DNA of 64,000 nucleotides from Helichrysum umbraculigerum (Eukaryota; Streptophyta; Magnoliopsida; Asterales; Asteraceae): contig CATIUR010000001.1 in NCBI GenBank assembly GCA_949592205.1, forward strand, positions 63,630,559 to 63,694,558, read 5' to 3'. The notes below the pieces were generated by a model, which saw only the letters and a program-made list of their open reading frames with translations, was not told where the DNA came from and ran no database searches. This document shows, in pieces, positions 32,909-45,195 of this stretch. The first letter of the stretch is position 1, and each line of letters starts with the position of its first letter. A program made the translations under genes and the position numbers.

Positions 32909-33945
32909 TGCTTATCGGTAACAAGGATATTCCCTTTTGATCATGCTCTTATTACTAATGTGCACCCCTTTCGTAAAACGTTGAAAATCATGTTTTAACA
33001 CTATAAGTCTCACATATGAGTCACAAGTAATGTTTTGTATATGTTAAGGTTAAAGTCATGTGGTGAAATTTGAAGATTTATAAAGTTTGTAAAGTATGGT
33101 TAGATAGCATGTTGAAAGGTTATGATATGTGAAAGTGTAAGTTTTTGAGTAATGATAATGTAAACGTTTGGTTTTGACTTTATTGAGTCAAATAGATGGT
33201 GAATGGTGAAAGTAAAGTGGTTAGTTTGGTTTTTACCCAAACGGGTTGTTTTGGTGCCCAAATGGGTCACCAAGAGGTTAAAGTGTTAAAAAGGGTTAAA
33301 GTGGTAATATGTCATTTTTTGTTATTGATTCAGTATCACCAAGTATGGTTAAGTATGTTGGTAAAATATGAAACTCAGAATGTTATTGGTTTGAAACTTG
33401 TCTTGTTTGATAAAGTGCCGAAAATGACCATAAAATGGATTACAGTTCAAATTCTGATAAAATGCTAATTTTGGAAAAGTGTAAAAAGGGAAACCTTTAT
33501 TATGTCATAGTAAAAGTGTCTGTAAATTTTCAGGTCTTAACTCCTAACGAGTTAAAAGTTATGCACAAGTAAAGTTCATAGTTTGGTATTAAGTTATGCA
33601 GGTCTGCTGAATTCATGAACTACCCGGCGGGTACAATGTTAATACGCGATCGCGTGTCTAGTGTAGGATCGCGTAACAAAGGCAAAAATGGTAACAGAAG
33701 CTAGGGGTGTATGGAACCATATTGTACCCGGCTGCTTCATTTGTACCCGGATGGTACTACATGTACCTGGCGGGTACCCATGCCTACCCGACGGGTACTC
33801 ATCTTGATTCAACACAATTCATTTTAAGTTACATTTTAATTGTTTAAGTAACGTACGAACCTAATACACTTCCGAATAAATTATATAGCATTGTTTAGAG
33901 TGTTTAAAAAAATATATATATATTCAAAATTATCGGGGTGTTTCA
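32909..33945 (+). repeat. Element C 5' LTR, right part
   Basis: This matches 40014-41065 of the 3' LTR. It contains a cluster of TACCCGGCGGGTAC-type palindromes and ACGCGATCGCGT at about 33617-33801. It ends GGGGTGTTTCA before the primer site. Confidence 0.9.
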
Positions 33946-34285
33946 AGTTGGTATCAGAGCTATGGTTTAAGGGATTCGGGTATCCACCATTAGTGGGTAC
34001 TTGAACTTTGACCACTCTTAAATATGTTTGAGCATGATATAGAATTGTTAAGTGAAATTGTTGAATCAGTTAATGAATTGTTAAGATTTCTGAATCGAGA
34101 GGTCATGTGGTGACTTTGGATACCTACTAATGTAATGTGATAATTAGTGCACCTGGCCAACGCAATAATTATCATAGGACATTGTATGGATCCATGGAAG
34201 CCATGAGACATTGAGATGATGAAGTTATAATGATCATTAACTGTAATGTGGTAATAAGTCTGTTATGTCTACTTTCAGTTTTAAG
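33946..34285 (+). other. Element C primer site and leader
   Basis: TGGTATCAGAGC at 33949-33960 is the initiator-Met tRNA complement. The leader ends TCTACTTTCAG|TTTTAAG directly before the gag ATG, again resembling a splice acceptor. No extra ORF is present. Confidence 0.8.
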
Positions 34286-37200
34286 ATGAGTAAAGAAAGA
34301 GATATAGAGATAACCCAACGACTGAATCCTCAAGACAAGGCCCGAGATGTAGAAGCATAAGGCAGTAAAGAAAGACCAAAGTCTCCTGTAGGTGATGCTA
34401 GATTGTCGTTGCTTAAGTTAAGGTCTTTGATTTCTGAAGAGGTTGGCCGTGCTCAAGAGGCAGCCCTTCCTCTTTTATTGAGTAGGATCACAGAAACTAT
34501 TATAGATGTGGTTAAAGATGAATTTCAAAGACGTGATGAAGAAGTTAATGTTGAAAGACCACTTCCTGAGAATGTGCCACGAGTTGAACAACCGATGGTG
34601 CAAGTTCAACAAGAAATACAGAAATTCAGTTATAAAGACTTTTCGACTTGTAATCCTCCCGAATATCAAGGGGACTTAGATCCCATTAAATGTTACAGTT
34701 GGATTTAAGAGGTTGAAGGGGCATTCGCCACTACGCAATGTCCAGAAAGATTGAAGGAGATATTTGCATCAAATCTTTTGAAGTCTCGTGCTAAAGGATG
34801 GTGGGATGTGCAACGTCGTACCGTGGGAGACGAAGCTATTAACCGTCTAACATGGGACGATTTCAAGATGTTTGAAAGTGCTTACTCTCAGGAAGCTAAG
34901 TTGAAGAGAATTCATCGTGAGTTCATCTCAATGGAACTAAAGACTGAATATGTGAATGATTTGGTGGGAACTTTTCTAGGATAGAGCACAGTTTTGTCCA
35001 GAATACATGGAGCACCCAAGACGACTCATGGATCATTTCCATGAAGTTTTAAAGAAAGAAATACGTCAGTTTGTGAATCCCAACCGTTGTAAGAATTTTA
35101 AGGAGTTGTTGAATGAAGCTCGATTCCAAGAACTTAAATTATAGAGGGACGATCGTGGTTCCTCAAAAAGAAAAGTTGAACAATCTTCCACTTCTTCAAA
35201 GAAATTTAGAACTGGGGGACATTTTAGACAAGAAGAGAGAAGAGAACCTCCTGAGTGCAAGACTTGCCATAAAAAGCACTTTGGAGTATGTCGTTTCGGG
35301 ACAAGTGCGTGTAATCAATGCGGTAGAGAAGGTCATATTGGTTGTGATTGTCCCAACCCAATTCGAGTTTGCTATAACTGTTATGAACCTGGACATATAA
35401 GATCTAAATGTCCTAAGTTAAAGACCCAATCTGCTCCTTCTGCGCCTCGCAGAAATGTAGATAAGAAAGCGGCGGAACCACCAAGACCCAAACATCGTTC
35501 ATTTCAGATTACCGCGGAAGAAGCTCAAAGGGCCCCCGACGTGTTTACAGGTACCTTTCTCATTAATAAAAAACCTGCATACATGTTATTTGATTCGGGT
35601 GCCTCAAGATCATTTGTGTCTGAAAAGTTTTATCAAAGTTTTTCAATTTCCCTCACTGAGTTAGACACTCCACTAGATGTTGAAGTTGTTGGCGATAGAA
35701 TTTCATACGTGACTAATGTGTTTCGTGGGTGTCAATCAGATATTAATAGTGAAATCTTTATCATAAACCTCATCCCTATGCAAATGGGCGAGTTTGATGT
35801 TATGGTAGGAATGGATTGGTTAGGTAAGCACGGGGCTATTATTCAGTGTGAGAAAAAGATTATACGGATCAACTCGCCAAGTGGAGGAGTAATAAATATT
35901 TATGGGGAAAAGAGAAAGCCTTATTTGTCAGTTTGTACATTCGCTCATGCTAAACGTCATTTGTTACATGGTTGCCAAGCCTTTTTGGCACATGTGATAG
36001 ATATTCAGAAACATGTTCCTAAGATTGATGAAATTCCTGTTGTGAAAGCCTTTTCTGATGTGTTTCCCGACGAGTTACCGGGTATTCCACCCGATAGACA
36101 AGTCGAATTCCGTATTGATCTTGTACTTGGAGCTACACCTATCGCTAAAACACCATATAGACTTGCCCCATCGGAAATGCAAGAATTAATTAAACAATTG
36201 CAAGAATTACTCTACAAAGGCTTTATTCGTCCGAGAAATTCGCCATGGGGAGCTCCAGTACTCTTTGTTATAAAGAAAGACGGCACTATGCGTATGTGTA
36301 TTGATTATAGGGAGCTGAACAAGGTTACCATCAAGAATAGGTATCCCTTACCTAAAATTGATGACTTGTTTGATCAACTCCAAGGTGCTAGTTTCTTTTC
36401 AAAGATTGAGTTATGTTCAGGTTATCACCAATTGAAGGTTCGAGAAGAAGATCTTTCTAAAACTGCATTCAGAACAAGGTATGGTCACTATGAATTTGTG
36501 GTGATGCCTTTTGGTCTAACAAATGCACCAGCTGCTTTTATGGATCTCATGAATCGAGTGTGCCGACCTATGCTCGATAAATTTGTTATTGTGTTCATTG
36601 ACGATATTCTTATATATTCTAAGTCTGCTGGTGATCATGATTCCCATTTAAGGTAAGTGTTGCAAGTGTTAAGAAATGAAAAGCTTTATGCCAAATTCTC
36701 AAAATGTGAATTATGGCTGCGTGAAGTTCAATTTCTAGGGCACGTGGTAAATAATCAAGGTATAAAAGTTGATCCTGCTAAAGTTGAAGCTGTAATGAAA
36801 TGGGAACCCCCAACAAGTCCCACAGAAGTCAGAAGTTTTTTAGGATTAGCCGGATATTATAGACGGTTTATCCAAGATTCTCAAAGATTGCTACACCACT
36901 TACGAAACTTACACAAAAGAATATCACGTTTGAATGGGGTGATCAACAAGAACAAGCATTTCGAACCCTTAAGCAGAAGCTTAGTCAAGCACCTATCATG
37001 GTACTTCCTGAAGGTACTGAGGATATGGTAGTCTACTGTGATACTTTACATAATGGTTTAGGCTGTTTTTTGATGCGACGTGGTAAAGTGATTGCTTATG
37101 CTTCCAGACAATTAAAGGAACACGAAAAAGGGTACCCCACACATAATTTAGAATTAGCCGCAGTTGTCTTTGCTTTGAAAATTTGGAGGCATTACTTTTA

Positions 37201-38878
37201 TGGTGTAAAGTGTACAATTTATACTGATCATAAAAGCCTCGAGTACTTTTTCGATCAGCGAGATCTTAATATGAGACAAAGGCATTGGCTTGATTTGGTG
37301 AAAGACTACGACTGTGAAATTCTTTATCATCCCGAAAAAGTAAATGTGGTAGCTGACGCACTTAGCAGAAAAGCAATGCATCATTCATTAATCGTTAAAT
37401 CCCTTCGAATCACAGTCATTCCTAATTTACTGGATCGAATCAAAGAAGTACAAATGAACGCTTGGCAAGAAAATGATATAAAAGTGGAACGTATAAAGGC
37501 ATAAGTTCAGAATATTGTAGATGATTCACGTGGGTTGAAAACTAGGTATGGCAGAATCTGGATCCCAAACTCACCTGAATTAAAGAAACTGCTACTGGAT
37601 GAAGCACATAAGTCCCGATATTCTATTCATCCTGGTGCAACCAAAATATACCATGATTTGAAGTCAGATTACTAGTGGCCAGGCATTAAAAGGGAGATTG
37701 TTAAGTATGTGGAACAGTGTTTAACTTGTTTACAGGTCAAGGCCGAGCATCAGAAACCTTATGGAAAAATGCAGCCTTTGGATATACCTGTTTGAAAGTG
37801 GGAACATATTACAATGGATCTTATCACCAAATTGCTTAAAACTCAACGTCATAATGACACGATTTGGGTGATAGTAGACCGTTTGACTAAGAGTGCCTTG
37901 TTTTTGCCGATTAAGGAAACTTTATCTTCAGAAGCACTTGTTGATTTATATGTGCGTGAAGTTGTAGCACGTCATGGTATTCCTATATCTATTGTCTCTG
38001 ACAGAGATAGTAGATTTACTTCACGGTTTTGTACAAAGTTCCAAAAGGATATGGGCACTCGTATTAATCTGAGCACAGCTTACCACCCGCAAACTGATGG
38101 TCAAAGTAAAAGAACAATCCAGACTTTGGAAGATATGCTAAGAGATTGTGCAATTGATTTTGGCGGTAGTTGGGATACACATTTACCACTGGCAGAATTT
38201 TCTAACAATAACAATTATCACGCAAGTATAAAAATGTCACCTTATGAGATGTTGTATAAAAGGAAGTGTAGAACTCCAATTTGTTGGGGTGAGATCGGGC
38301 AACGTGAATTGGGAAGTACAGAGATTGTTCAGAACACCACTGAAAAGATCAGTCAAATCAGAGAACGATTAAAGATGGCACAAGACAGACAAAAGTGTTA
38401 TGCTGATAAGAGTAGACGCCCGATAGAGTTTCAGGTAGGAGACATAGTTATGCTTAAAGTGTCTCCTTGAAAAGGTATAATTCGATTTAGAAAGCGAGGA
38501 AAATTGAGCCCCAGATTCATTGGTCCGTTTAAGATTCTTGCAAGAGTGGGAAGAGTAACCTATCGCCTTGAGCTACCTGATGAATTGGCAGGAATACATA
38601 ACACTTTCCACGTGTCTTATTTAAGAAAGTGTTTGGTTGATGAAGCTGCGTATGTACCATTGGAAGAAATTGAAATTAATGATAAGTTAAACTACATCAA
38701 GCAACCGATTGTTATTCTTGATGAGAAGATTAAAAAGTTGAGAAACAAAGAGATAAGGTTGTTTAAAGTACAGTGGAAACATCGAAAGGGTACAGAGTTC
38801 ACGTGGGAGCAGAAGGAAGAAATTATTCGATATTATCTGGCATTGCATCAAGATTGGATTGTGAGGACACAATCCTGA
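34286..38878 (+). pseudogene. Element C gag-pol, multiply broken
   Basis: All parts of a chromodomain gypsy polyprotein are recognisable: capsid (YKDFSTCNPPEYQG), two knuckles (CNQCGREGHIGCDC, CYNCYEPGHIRSKC), protease DSG near 35596, RT with FIDD near 36598, RNase H, integrase with SDRDSRF, GPY/F (FIGPFKIL) and a chromodomain (VQWKHRKGTEFTWE). Breaks: TAA 34358, TAA 34706, a one-base gain near 34979, TAG 35142, TAA 36654, a one-base loss near 36877, TAA 37502, TAG 37673, TGA 37793 and TGA 38468. The three stops from 37673 on replace expected Trp codons, as C-to-T decay would. The first RT catalytic position reads KIEL where active relatives have KIDL. It is not functional. Confidence 0.92.
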
Positions 38879-38894
38879 ATAAGTGGGGGAAAGT
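38856..38894 (+). promoter_or_regulatory. Pre-PPT hairpin and polypurine tract of element C
   Basis: GGATTGTG (38856-38863) and CACAATCC (38868-38875) form a perfect 8-bp stem with loop AGGA, ending next to the pol stop codon. The tract AGTGGGGGAAAG (38882-38893) abuts the 3' LTR. The stem sequence differs from that of A and B but the position is the same. Confidence 0.7.
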
Positions 38895-41065
38895 TGTAAC
38901 GCCCCTAAATTCGTAAGTTTAAATTGTATAATATACATTTGTTGTCTAAGTTATAAGTATAATATACATATTAAATGTGTAATATGTTTAAATGTAATTG
39001 TATATTAGAACTTGTTAATGGGACTTGACATGTTAAATAAATTGGTTAGAAGGGGTTATATGTGTTAAGTGAGTAAAAATGAGGGGAGAAGCATGTAAAT
39101 ACCTAAATAAAACTCTTACAGCTTCTACTCCTTTCTAAATTACAGAGTATACGTGTGTGTGTGTGTGTGTGTGTTCCCTGTGTCGACCAAAGAAGCAAGA
39201 ACATGAAGGAGAAAGCAAAATTAAACTAGTGGTTTGATTGAATTAGCGCTTGTAATCTTTATTTCTTACTCCCTAAGGTATAACTAATCTTTCTTCTTGG
39301 TTAATTTGATGTTAGTGTTTAACTAGCATAAACCCTAAGTTGAAGAAATTTAGAGTAAGTGATTTAATTAGTTTCATAAGGCTTTATACATGCTATTGAT
39401 TCACTTTCTAAGTTTCCTTTGTTAAATTGCTATTTAAATGATCATGTACAAATGGGTGTTGGTGATTTTGTAAGTTATAAAGATTTGATAAATGAAAGTG
39501 AATGTAATCAAACACCCATGGTATGTGAATTTTGATAAAGAAGAAGTTTATGAATCATGTAAGTTGAATAATTGGTGTTATTAAAGTTAACACCTAAGAA
39601 AAAGAAATTTAAATTAAGATGATTTAAGAGTAAGTTGTATTGTTAAGTAATTTATGTGTGTATGTGTTTATATGTGACTAGGTGATCAAAGAAGTGGAAA
39701 GTTTACAAGTACTTGTTATTATCAAAGTAAAGGAAAGTATATGGATGATTGTTGAAGCAAGTAATGACCATGACATTAGCTTGATGTTAGCCAAGTAATG
39801 ATCATGGCATTATCTTGATATATAATGTTAGTTAGTAATAATTAGCATGTGGAAGTGTTAAGGATCCTTAATGTGTGGAAGTGGTTAAGTTATGTAGTCC
39901 ATTACTTACTAATCAATTTGCTTATTTCATTAAGTTTAACATGTTGTAGGTGAGCAAAGTAGGAAGCGGGACGACTTCGGCAAAAAGCCCGTTGGAAGCT
40001 AATGGTGGCTTGTTGCTTATCGGTAACAAGGATATTCCCTTTTGATCATGCTCTTATTACTAATGTGCACCCCTTTCGTAAAACGTTGAAAAGCATGTTT
40101 TGACACTATAAGTCTCACATATGAGTCACAAGTAATGTTTTGTATTATATTAAGGTTAAAGTCACGTGGTGAGATTTGAAGATTTCTAAAGTTTGTAAAG
40201 TATGGTTAGATAGCATGTTGAAAGCTTAAGATATATGGAAGTGTAAGTTTTTGAGTAATGATAATGTAAACGTTTGGTTTTGAACTTATAGAGTCAAATG
40301 GATGGTGAATGGTAAAAGTAAAGTGGTTAGTTTGGTTATTACCCATACGGGTCGTTTTGGTGCCCAAATGGGTCACCAAGAAGTTAAAGTGTCAAAAAGG
40401 GTTAAAGTGGTAATATGTCATCTTTTATTATTGGTTCAGTATCACCAAGTATGGTTAAGTATGTTGGCAAAATATGAAACTCATAATGTTATTGGTTTGA
40501 AACTTGTGTTGTTTGCAAAAGTGCCGAAAATGACCATAAAATGGATTACGGTCCAAATTCTGATAAAACGTGAATTTTGGAAAAGTGGATAAAGGGAAAC
40601 CTTTATTATGTCATAGTGAAAGTGTATGTAAATTTTCAGGTCTTAACTCCTAACGAGTTAAAAGCTATGCACGAGTAAAGCTCATAGTTTGGTATTAAGT
40701 TATGCAGGTCTGCCGAATTCATGAACTACCCGACGGATAGCTTAATTACTCGGCGGGTACAATGTTAATACGCGATCGCGTGTCTAGTATAGGATCGCGT
40801 AACCAAGGCAAAAATGGTAACATAAGCTAGGGGTGTATGGAACCATATTGTACCCGGCTGCTTCATTTGTACTCGGATGGTACTACATGTACCCGGCGGG
40901 TACCCAGCCTGATTCAACACATTCATTTTAAGTTACATTTTAATTGTTTAAGTAACGTACAAACCTAATACACTTCCGAATAAATTATATAGCATTGTTT
41001 AGAGTGTTTTTTTTAAAATATATATATATATATATATATATATTCAAAATTATCGGGGTGTTTCA
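38895..41065 (+). repeat. Element C 3' LTR
   Basis: This uninterrupted 2171-bp LTR, TGTAACGCCCC to GGGGTGTTTCA, carries (GT)n near 39151-39174, a palindrome cluster at about 40725-40905 and a (TA)n run near 41020-41042. It is diverged from the 5' copy. Confidence 0.92.
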
Positions 41066-41391
41066 TAGGAGATCCTTAATCGAATCGAAAAAACAAACAA
41101 TGATTTTCATGGTGCAATTTTTGTGATTTTTCAACTTACTGTTTGTGAGATATTTAATTTTTAAAAATCTATTTTCACCCAATGTTACTGTACTTATTTG
41201 AATCTCATTGAGTATAGATATTAACAAATTGGTTCTCGCTTTTTAACTATTAGTTTAAGACTACTCTATTTGAAATCACTTCTACTATTTTAAACCATAT
41301 GTTTACATCGAATTTTCAATACTTTCACTTTTTGTAATTGGGTGGGGTTCTCAGGAGCAGAAAGAGCTACTTTTTGACCAACCAATGACTG
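41066..41391. mobile_element. Right arm of the long-inverted-repeat element, then AT-rich flank
   Basis: About 41080-41235 is the imperfect inverted copy of the arm near 20355-20515. From 41236 to 41391 is AT-rich sequence in which I see no feature. It ends with GACTG, the target duplicated by LTR E. Confidence 0.5.
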
Positions 41392-41888
41392 TGTAAATCC
41401 CCCAAATTTCGTTTAGCGGAAGCATTGGTATAAGCTGGGGATGCCACATTTACATAGTACATGCATACGTATCAGAGCTTATGATTACAACCAAACATAT
41501 ATTAAGATGCCAAAAGTATTAGTTACAAAGTTTACGATTCATCAAATCGTATAAGCAGTTAAGTTGTACAAAAGTGGATTTCGTAAATATGACTAAAAAC
41601 ATATTAGTTATACAAAAGAAATCCATATGTTTCAAAAAGTTGGCATCCTAAATCTTCAAGGGTCGCCTATATTTCCAGTTGTGCAGGAGGTCCTTACGTG
41701 TGCAGCTAATTCCCTGAAAAACATAGTAAAAAGTCAACAACGAGGTTGAGTGAATTCACAGGTTTTATGTTTGTAATAGTTGATCGTTAAACCAGATACG
41801 TTTCAAAAGTAGTTGTTCGTAGGAAAGTTCGTATCCTAGTTCCAAGTATGTTTTGTTGGGATGTTGCCCATGGTTCAGTACTAGTTAT

Positions 41889-42330
41889 AGTAGGAATGCC
41901 AGTATCCTAGTAGTTATCTCTCGTAGGAATGTCAGTATCCTAATAGTTGTTTTCGTAGGAATGTCAGTATCCTATTAGTCATTCGTAGGAATGTCCGTAT
42001 TCTATAAGTTACTCGGTGGATCCATGTCAGTAGGATCCAGTGCCCATGTCAGTAGGGACTTTTCAACAGTTTAATCACAATAGTGGATCCATGTCAGTAG
42101 GATCTAGTGCCCATGTCAGTAGGGACTTTTCAACAGCTTAATCACAATAGTGGATCCATGTCAGTAGGATCCAGTGCCCATGTCAGTAGGGACTTTTCAA
42201 TAGTAGGGAGTGTCAGTGTCCCTTAATCCATGTCAGTAGGATCTTGTGCGCATGTCAGTAGGGACTTTTATTCAACAAGTATAGTAGATCCATGTCAGTA
42301 GGATCCGGTCCATGTCAGAAGGACCCATAA
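41889..42330 (-). repeat. Minisatellite in LTR E
   Basis: The first part has 25-30-bp units (GTAGGAATGTCAGTATCCTA). The second has about three 67-bp units beginning GGATCCATGTCAGTAGGATC, then degenerate pieces. The core CATGTCAGTAGG recurs throughout. In the minus-strand LTR it would lie in predicted intron 2. Confidence 0.85.
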
Positions 42331-43111
42331 GTTACCCAATCAGTTTGGTAAAGCGTTGTTGGTCGTTCTCCAGCATTTTCAAAATAAGTTAAGTACGTTT
42401 ATAGTTTTGTAGTGTGAAAACGTTGTTTCGAAAACATCGATTTGTGTAACGGTTTAACAGTTCAATGTAATCTAATCGTTCGAGTAAAACGTGTGTACAA
42501 TAATGTATGTAAAAGCGTTTGACTATGTTTTCCACCCCTGTTCAAAAGCAGTTAAAACAGTGAAAGTAGGGGCTGTGAACTCACCTGTCGCGTTAAGTTG
42601 CGTGCGAGTGCTAGCAAACCTAAGCCCAAGTACAGTCCGAAATCTCCTAACGTCCTAAACGTACGAGATTTGATAAGTATGTGGATGTCTAAGCTAATCA
42701 TCCATGCTAGTGTTCGTACAACCAAGTTATGTCCAAATCGTTCGTTTAATTGTTTACGTTTGTATTTTGTATTTGTGAAAAGGTATACGACTCGTTGGTG
42801 ATAGTTTGAAATCATAGTTTCAAAAAGTATAATTATGTTTTGTTTCGTTGCATTTCTATAAATTACGAAATTCAATACGGGGGTCCGGGGGCAGCGCCCC
42901 TGGTAGCGGGGTCCAAGGAGTGGCAACCCCTGGCGGGGTCCAAGGGGCAGAGCCCCTGGTTGGGGTCGAGCTGCCAACTCAGCTTGGAAAATTTTTATTT
43001 CTACTATGTTGATGTAGTAAAGACGCATTCGAAACTTCATTTCGGAGTAAAATCAGGTGGTAAAATCTCAGTCTCAACACTTAGTGAAAAAGTTGTAAAC
43101 TTTCTGTTTTT

Positions 43112-43389
43112 GGCGACACTGGGCTAGTGTCGCTATAGGCGACACTAGTTAGGCGACACTAGATGAGTGTCGCTAGATTCCTGATTTTTAATTGGGTAGC
43201 GACACTTGGTTAGTGTCGCTATAGGCGACACTTGTTCAATTGTGGCGTCACTAAGGTAATGTCGCTAGGATGGATCTGGTTAAGGGTTTCAGCGACACTT
43301 AAGTAGTGTCGCTATAAGGGCGACACTTAGGCATAGCGACACTTAGCTAGTGTCGCTAGCACTGTTTTTGGCACATAGCGGCACTTCCA
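43112..43389 (-). repeat. Palindrome cluster GCGACACT / AGTGTCGC in LTR E
   Basis: Alternating GCGACACT and AGTGTCGCT units separated by 4-15 bases can form several hairpins. It is the counterpart of the clusters in LTRs A, B, C and D. Confidence 0.85.
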
Positions 43390-44264
43390 ACTGTTCGACG
43401 AACAGCTTGGTAAAAACGGGTTTTTGATCGATTTTGGACATTTTCGGTTGTTAAGAACACTAAAACATGTTATATTAAGTATATTAAACATGAAATATCA
43501 AAGAAAACTTCGAAATCTAAGGATTTACGGGAAATGTCGGAAACTTACGCGTGTCGGTTTTGAAATCCGAAAAGGTAGAAGTGTAGATCGTGATCCCGTG
43601 ATCGTTTTTGGTTAGATGATTCGGCGCGTTTTTGGTGTAGTTTTGGTATGATTTGTGTGGTTTTTGGTTAAGTTTAGAGAGAGATGAGAGAAAAAGGAGT
43701 GAAGAGAGAGAGAGAGTGAAAGAGAGGAATGAAAGAAAAGGGAGGTTGGTTTTGTTTCCCTTTTTCGCCTCCCGTGTTTGCGTTCCGTGTTTGTTTACCC
43801 GATCGTTAAATGTTATACTATTTTAATTTGGTAACTTTTTAAATATGTATTCGAATTTATTTTTAGTTGAGATATTTTATAAAGATGTTTTTGTTAAGTT
43901 ATAAAAATTTAAAAGTTTATTTTGTTTCGTTTTGTCAGAAATGTTTCGAGTTGTTTTAGTTTGCGAAATACTTTGTAAATATTATCGACATAATATTTAA
44001 TAGTTAATAACGTTATTTAATAATTCTGTTTTATTAAATAATTTTGTTCACCAACAGTCGTATATTTTTGTCGTGTTTGTTCCAATCGTTTCGTATGTAA
44101 TTACATCTAATTACAAATAAGTAATACTACGCGTATTAACTAGTTGGGCTTTGCTAGACTTACCCCTAAAATGTGTTGTGAATTCACTCAAGTAGAGAAT
44201 TAGCCTAATAATGCAAGTGATTAACGTTAATAATCGCGATAAATTTGCGGGGTGTTACAGACTG

Positions 44265-45001
44265 ACAAGTGTCAGACGCGTCCCCACTTGTCAGGCTGCC
44301 CAGGAACTATTTTGAAATTTCGGAAAATTTAGGGACCTGCCTGAAAATTTATCAATTTCGAAAAAATTGTTTATTTAAAAAAACCTGATATTATGCAAGA
44401 TTCCATACAAAAAGCTTAAAATGCAGTAAACTAAGTAAAATGAATAAAAAAGCTGAAAAAACGTGAAATGCAGTGAAATATCATAAAATGCTGTAAACAA
44501 AGTAACCTGAATAAAAATGCTGAAAAAACGTAAAATGCAGTGAAATATATAAAACGCAGTAAACAAACTAAAAATGCATAAAAATACTGAAAATCGTAAA
44601 ATGCACTAGATGAAACGTAAAATGAAGTGAATTTTTTCAGATCTAAAAATTAGATCTGAAAAGTCATTAAAACGTAAAATGTAGTAATTGAAACGTAAAA
44701 TGCAGTAAATGAAACGTAAAATGCAGTGAATTTTTTCAGTTCTAAAAAAGTAGACTAAACGTAAAATGCAGTAACCAAAATGTAAAATGCAATGATTTTA
44801 TTCCAGATCTACTTTTATAGATCTAAATCTGAAAAAGTAGATCTAGATCTACTTTTTTCAGATCCGAATTTTTTCAGTTCTAAAGAAGTAGATCAAACGT
44901 AAAATGCAATAACCAAAATGTAAAATGCAGTGATTTTTTTCCAGATCTACTTTTATAGATCTAAATCTGAAAAAGTAGATCTAGATCTACTTTTTCATAT
45001 C
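44265..45001. repeat. AT-rich minisatellite (CGTAAAATGCAGT) with a 138-bp tandem duplication
   Basis: Just after LTR E is an inverted pair, CTGACAAGTG / CACTTGTCAG. From about 44410 the unit AAACGTAAAATGCAGTAA recurs roughly fifteen times in degenerate form. The final part is a tandem duplication with a 138-bp period (44729-44866 and 44867-45001). Each copy contains palindromic AGATCTA and AAAAGTAGATCT motifs. No coding potential is supported. Confidence 0.8.
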
Positions 45002-45195
45002 TAGATGGTGAAGGTGATGAAGGTGGTGATGGACGGTGACGGTGGTGATGTACGGTGACGGTAAAGGTGGTGGTGTACGGTGACGGTAAAGGTGGTGGTG
45101 AAAGTGGATGGTGAAGATGAAAGTGAAGGTGAACGTAGTGGTGAAAATGGACGGTGAAGATGAAGGTGAAGGTGGTGGTGGCGGTGAAGGTAAAC
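45002..45195. repeat. GGTGA-rich purine-biased repeat
   Basis: A degenerate run of GGTGA, GGTGG and GGTGACGGT units over nearly 200 bases, strongly G/A/T on the plus strand and C/A/T on the minus. The His- and Thr-rich open frames on the minus strand are by-products. Confidence 0.8.

Larger units (their letters stand above)
20683..41065 (+). mobile_element. Element C: decayed chromodomain Ty3/gypsy retrotransposon with a split 5' LTR
   Basis: The LTRs begin TGTAACGCC and end GGGGTGTTTCA. The flanks TATGA (20678-20682) and TAGGA (41066-41070) are a 5-bp duplication with one mismatch. The 3' LTR is 2171 bp. The 5' LTR consists of 20683-21801 plus 32909-33945, about 2156 bp, separated by LTR D. 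The two LTRs differ at many sites and by several indels, clearly more than those of A and B, and gag-pol is broken, so C is older. Confidence 0.9.
41714..43548 (-). promoter_or_regulatory. Predicted splice signals in LTR E
   Basis: On the minus strand: donor 1 CGC|GTAAGT at 43548, acceptor 1 GTTTAG at 42656-42655, donor 2 CGACAG|GTGAGT at 42584, and acceptor 2 GTTTTTCAG at 41715-41714. The order matches LTRs A and B. Intron 1 would contain the palindrome cluster and the GC-rich module. Confidence 0.45.
41392..44259 (-). mobile_element. Solo LTR E (gypsy type, minus strand)
   Basis: The 2868-bp unit starts TGTAAATCCCCC and ends GGGGTGTTACA on the plus strand, flanked by the perfect duplication GACTG (41387-41391 and 44260-44264). 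It has no internal region, so it is an LTR-LTR recombination product. Minus orientation is shown by a GTAAGTTTCCGACA block shared with LTR B, the splice-type motifs and the GC-rich module, all reversed. It also holds a minisatellite (41889-42330) and a palindrome cluster (43112-43389). Confidence 0.92.
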
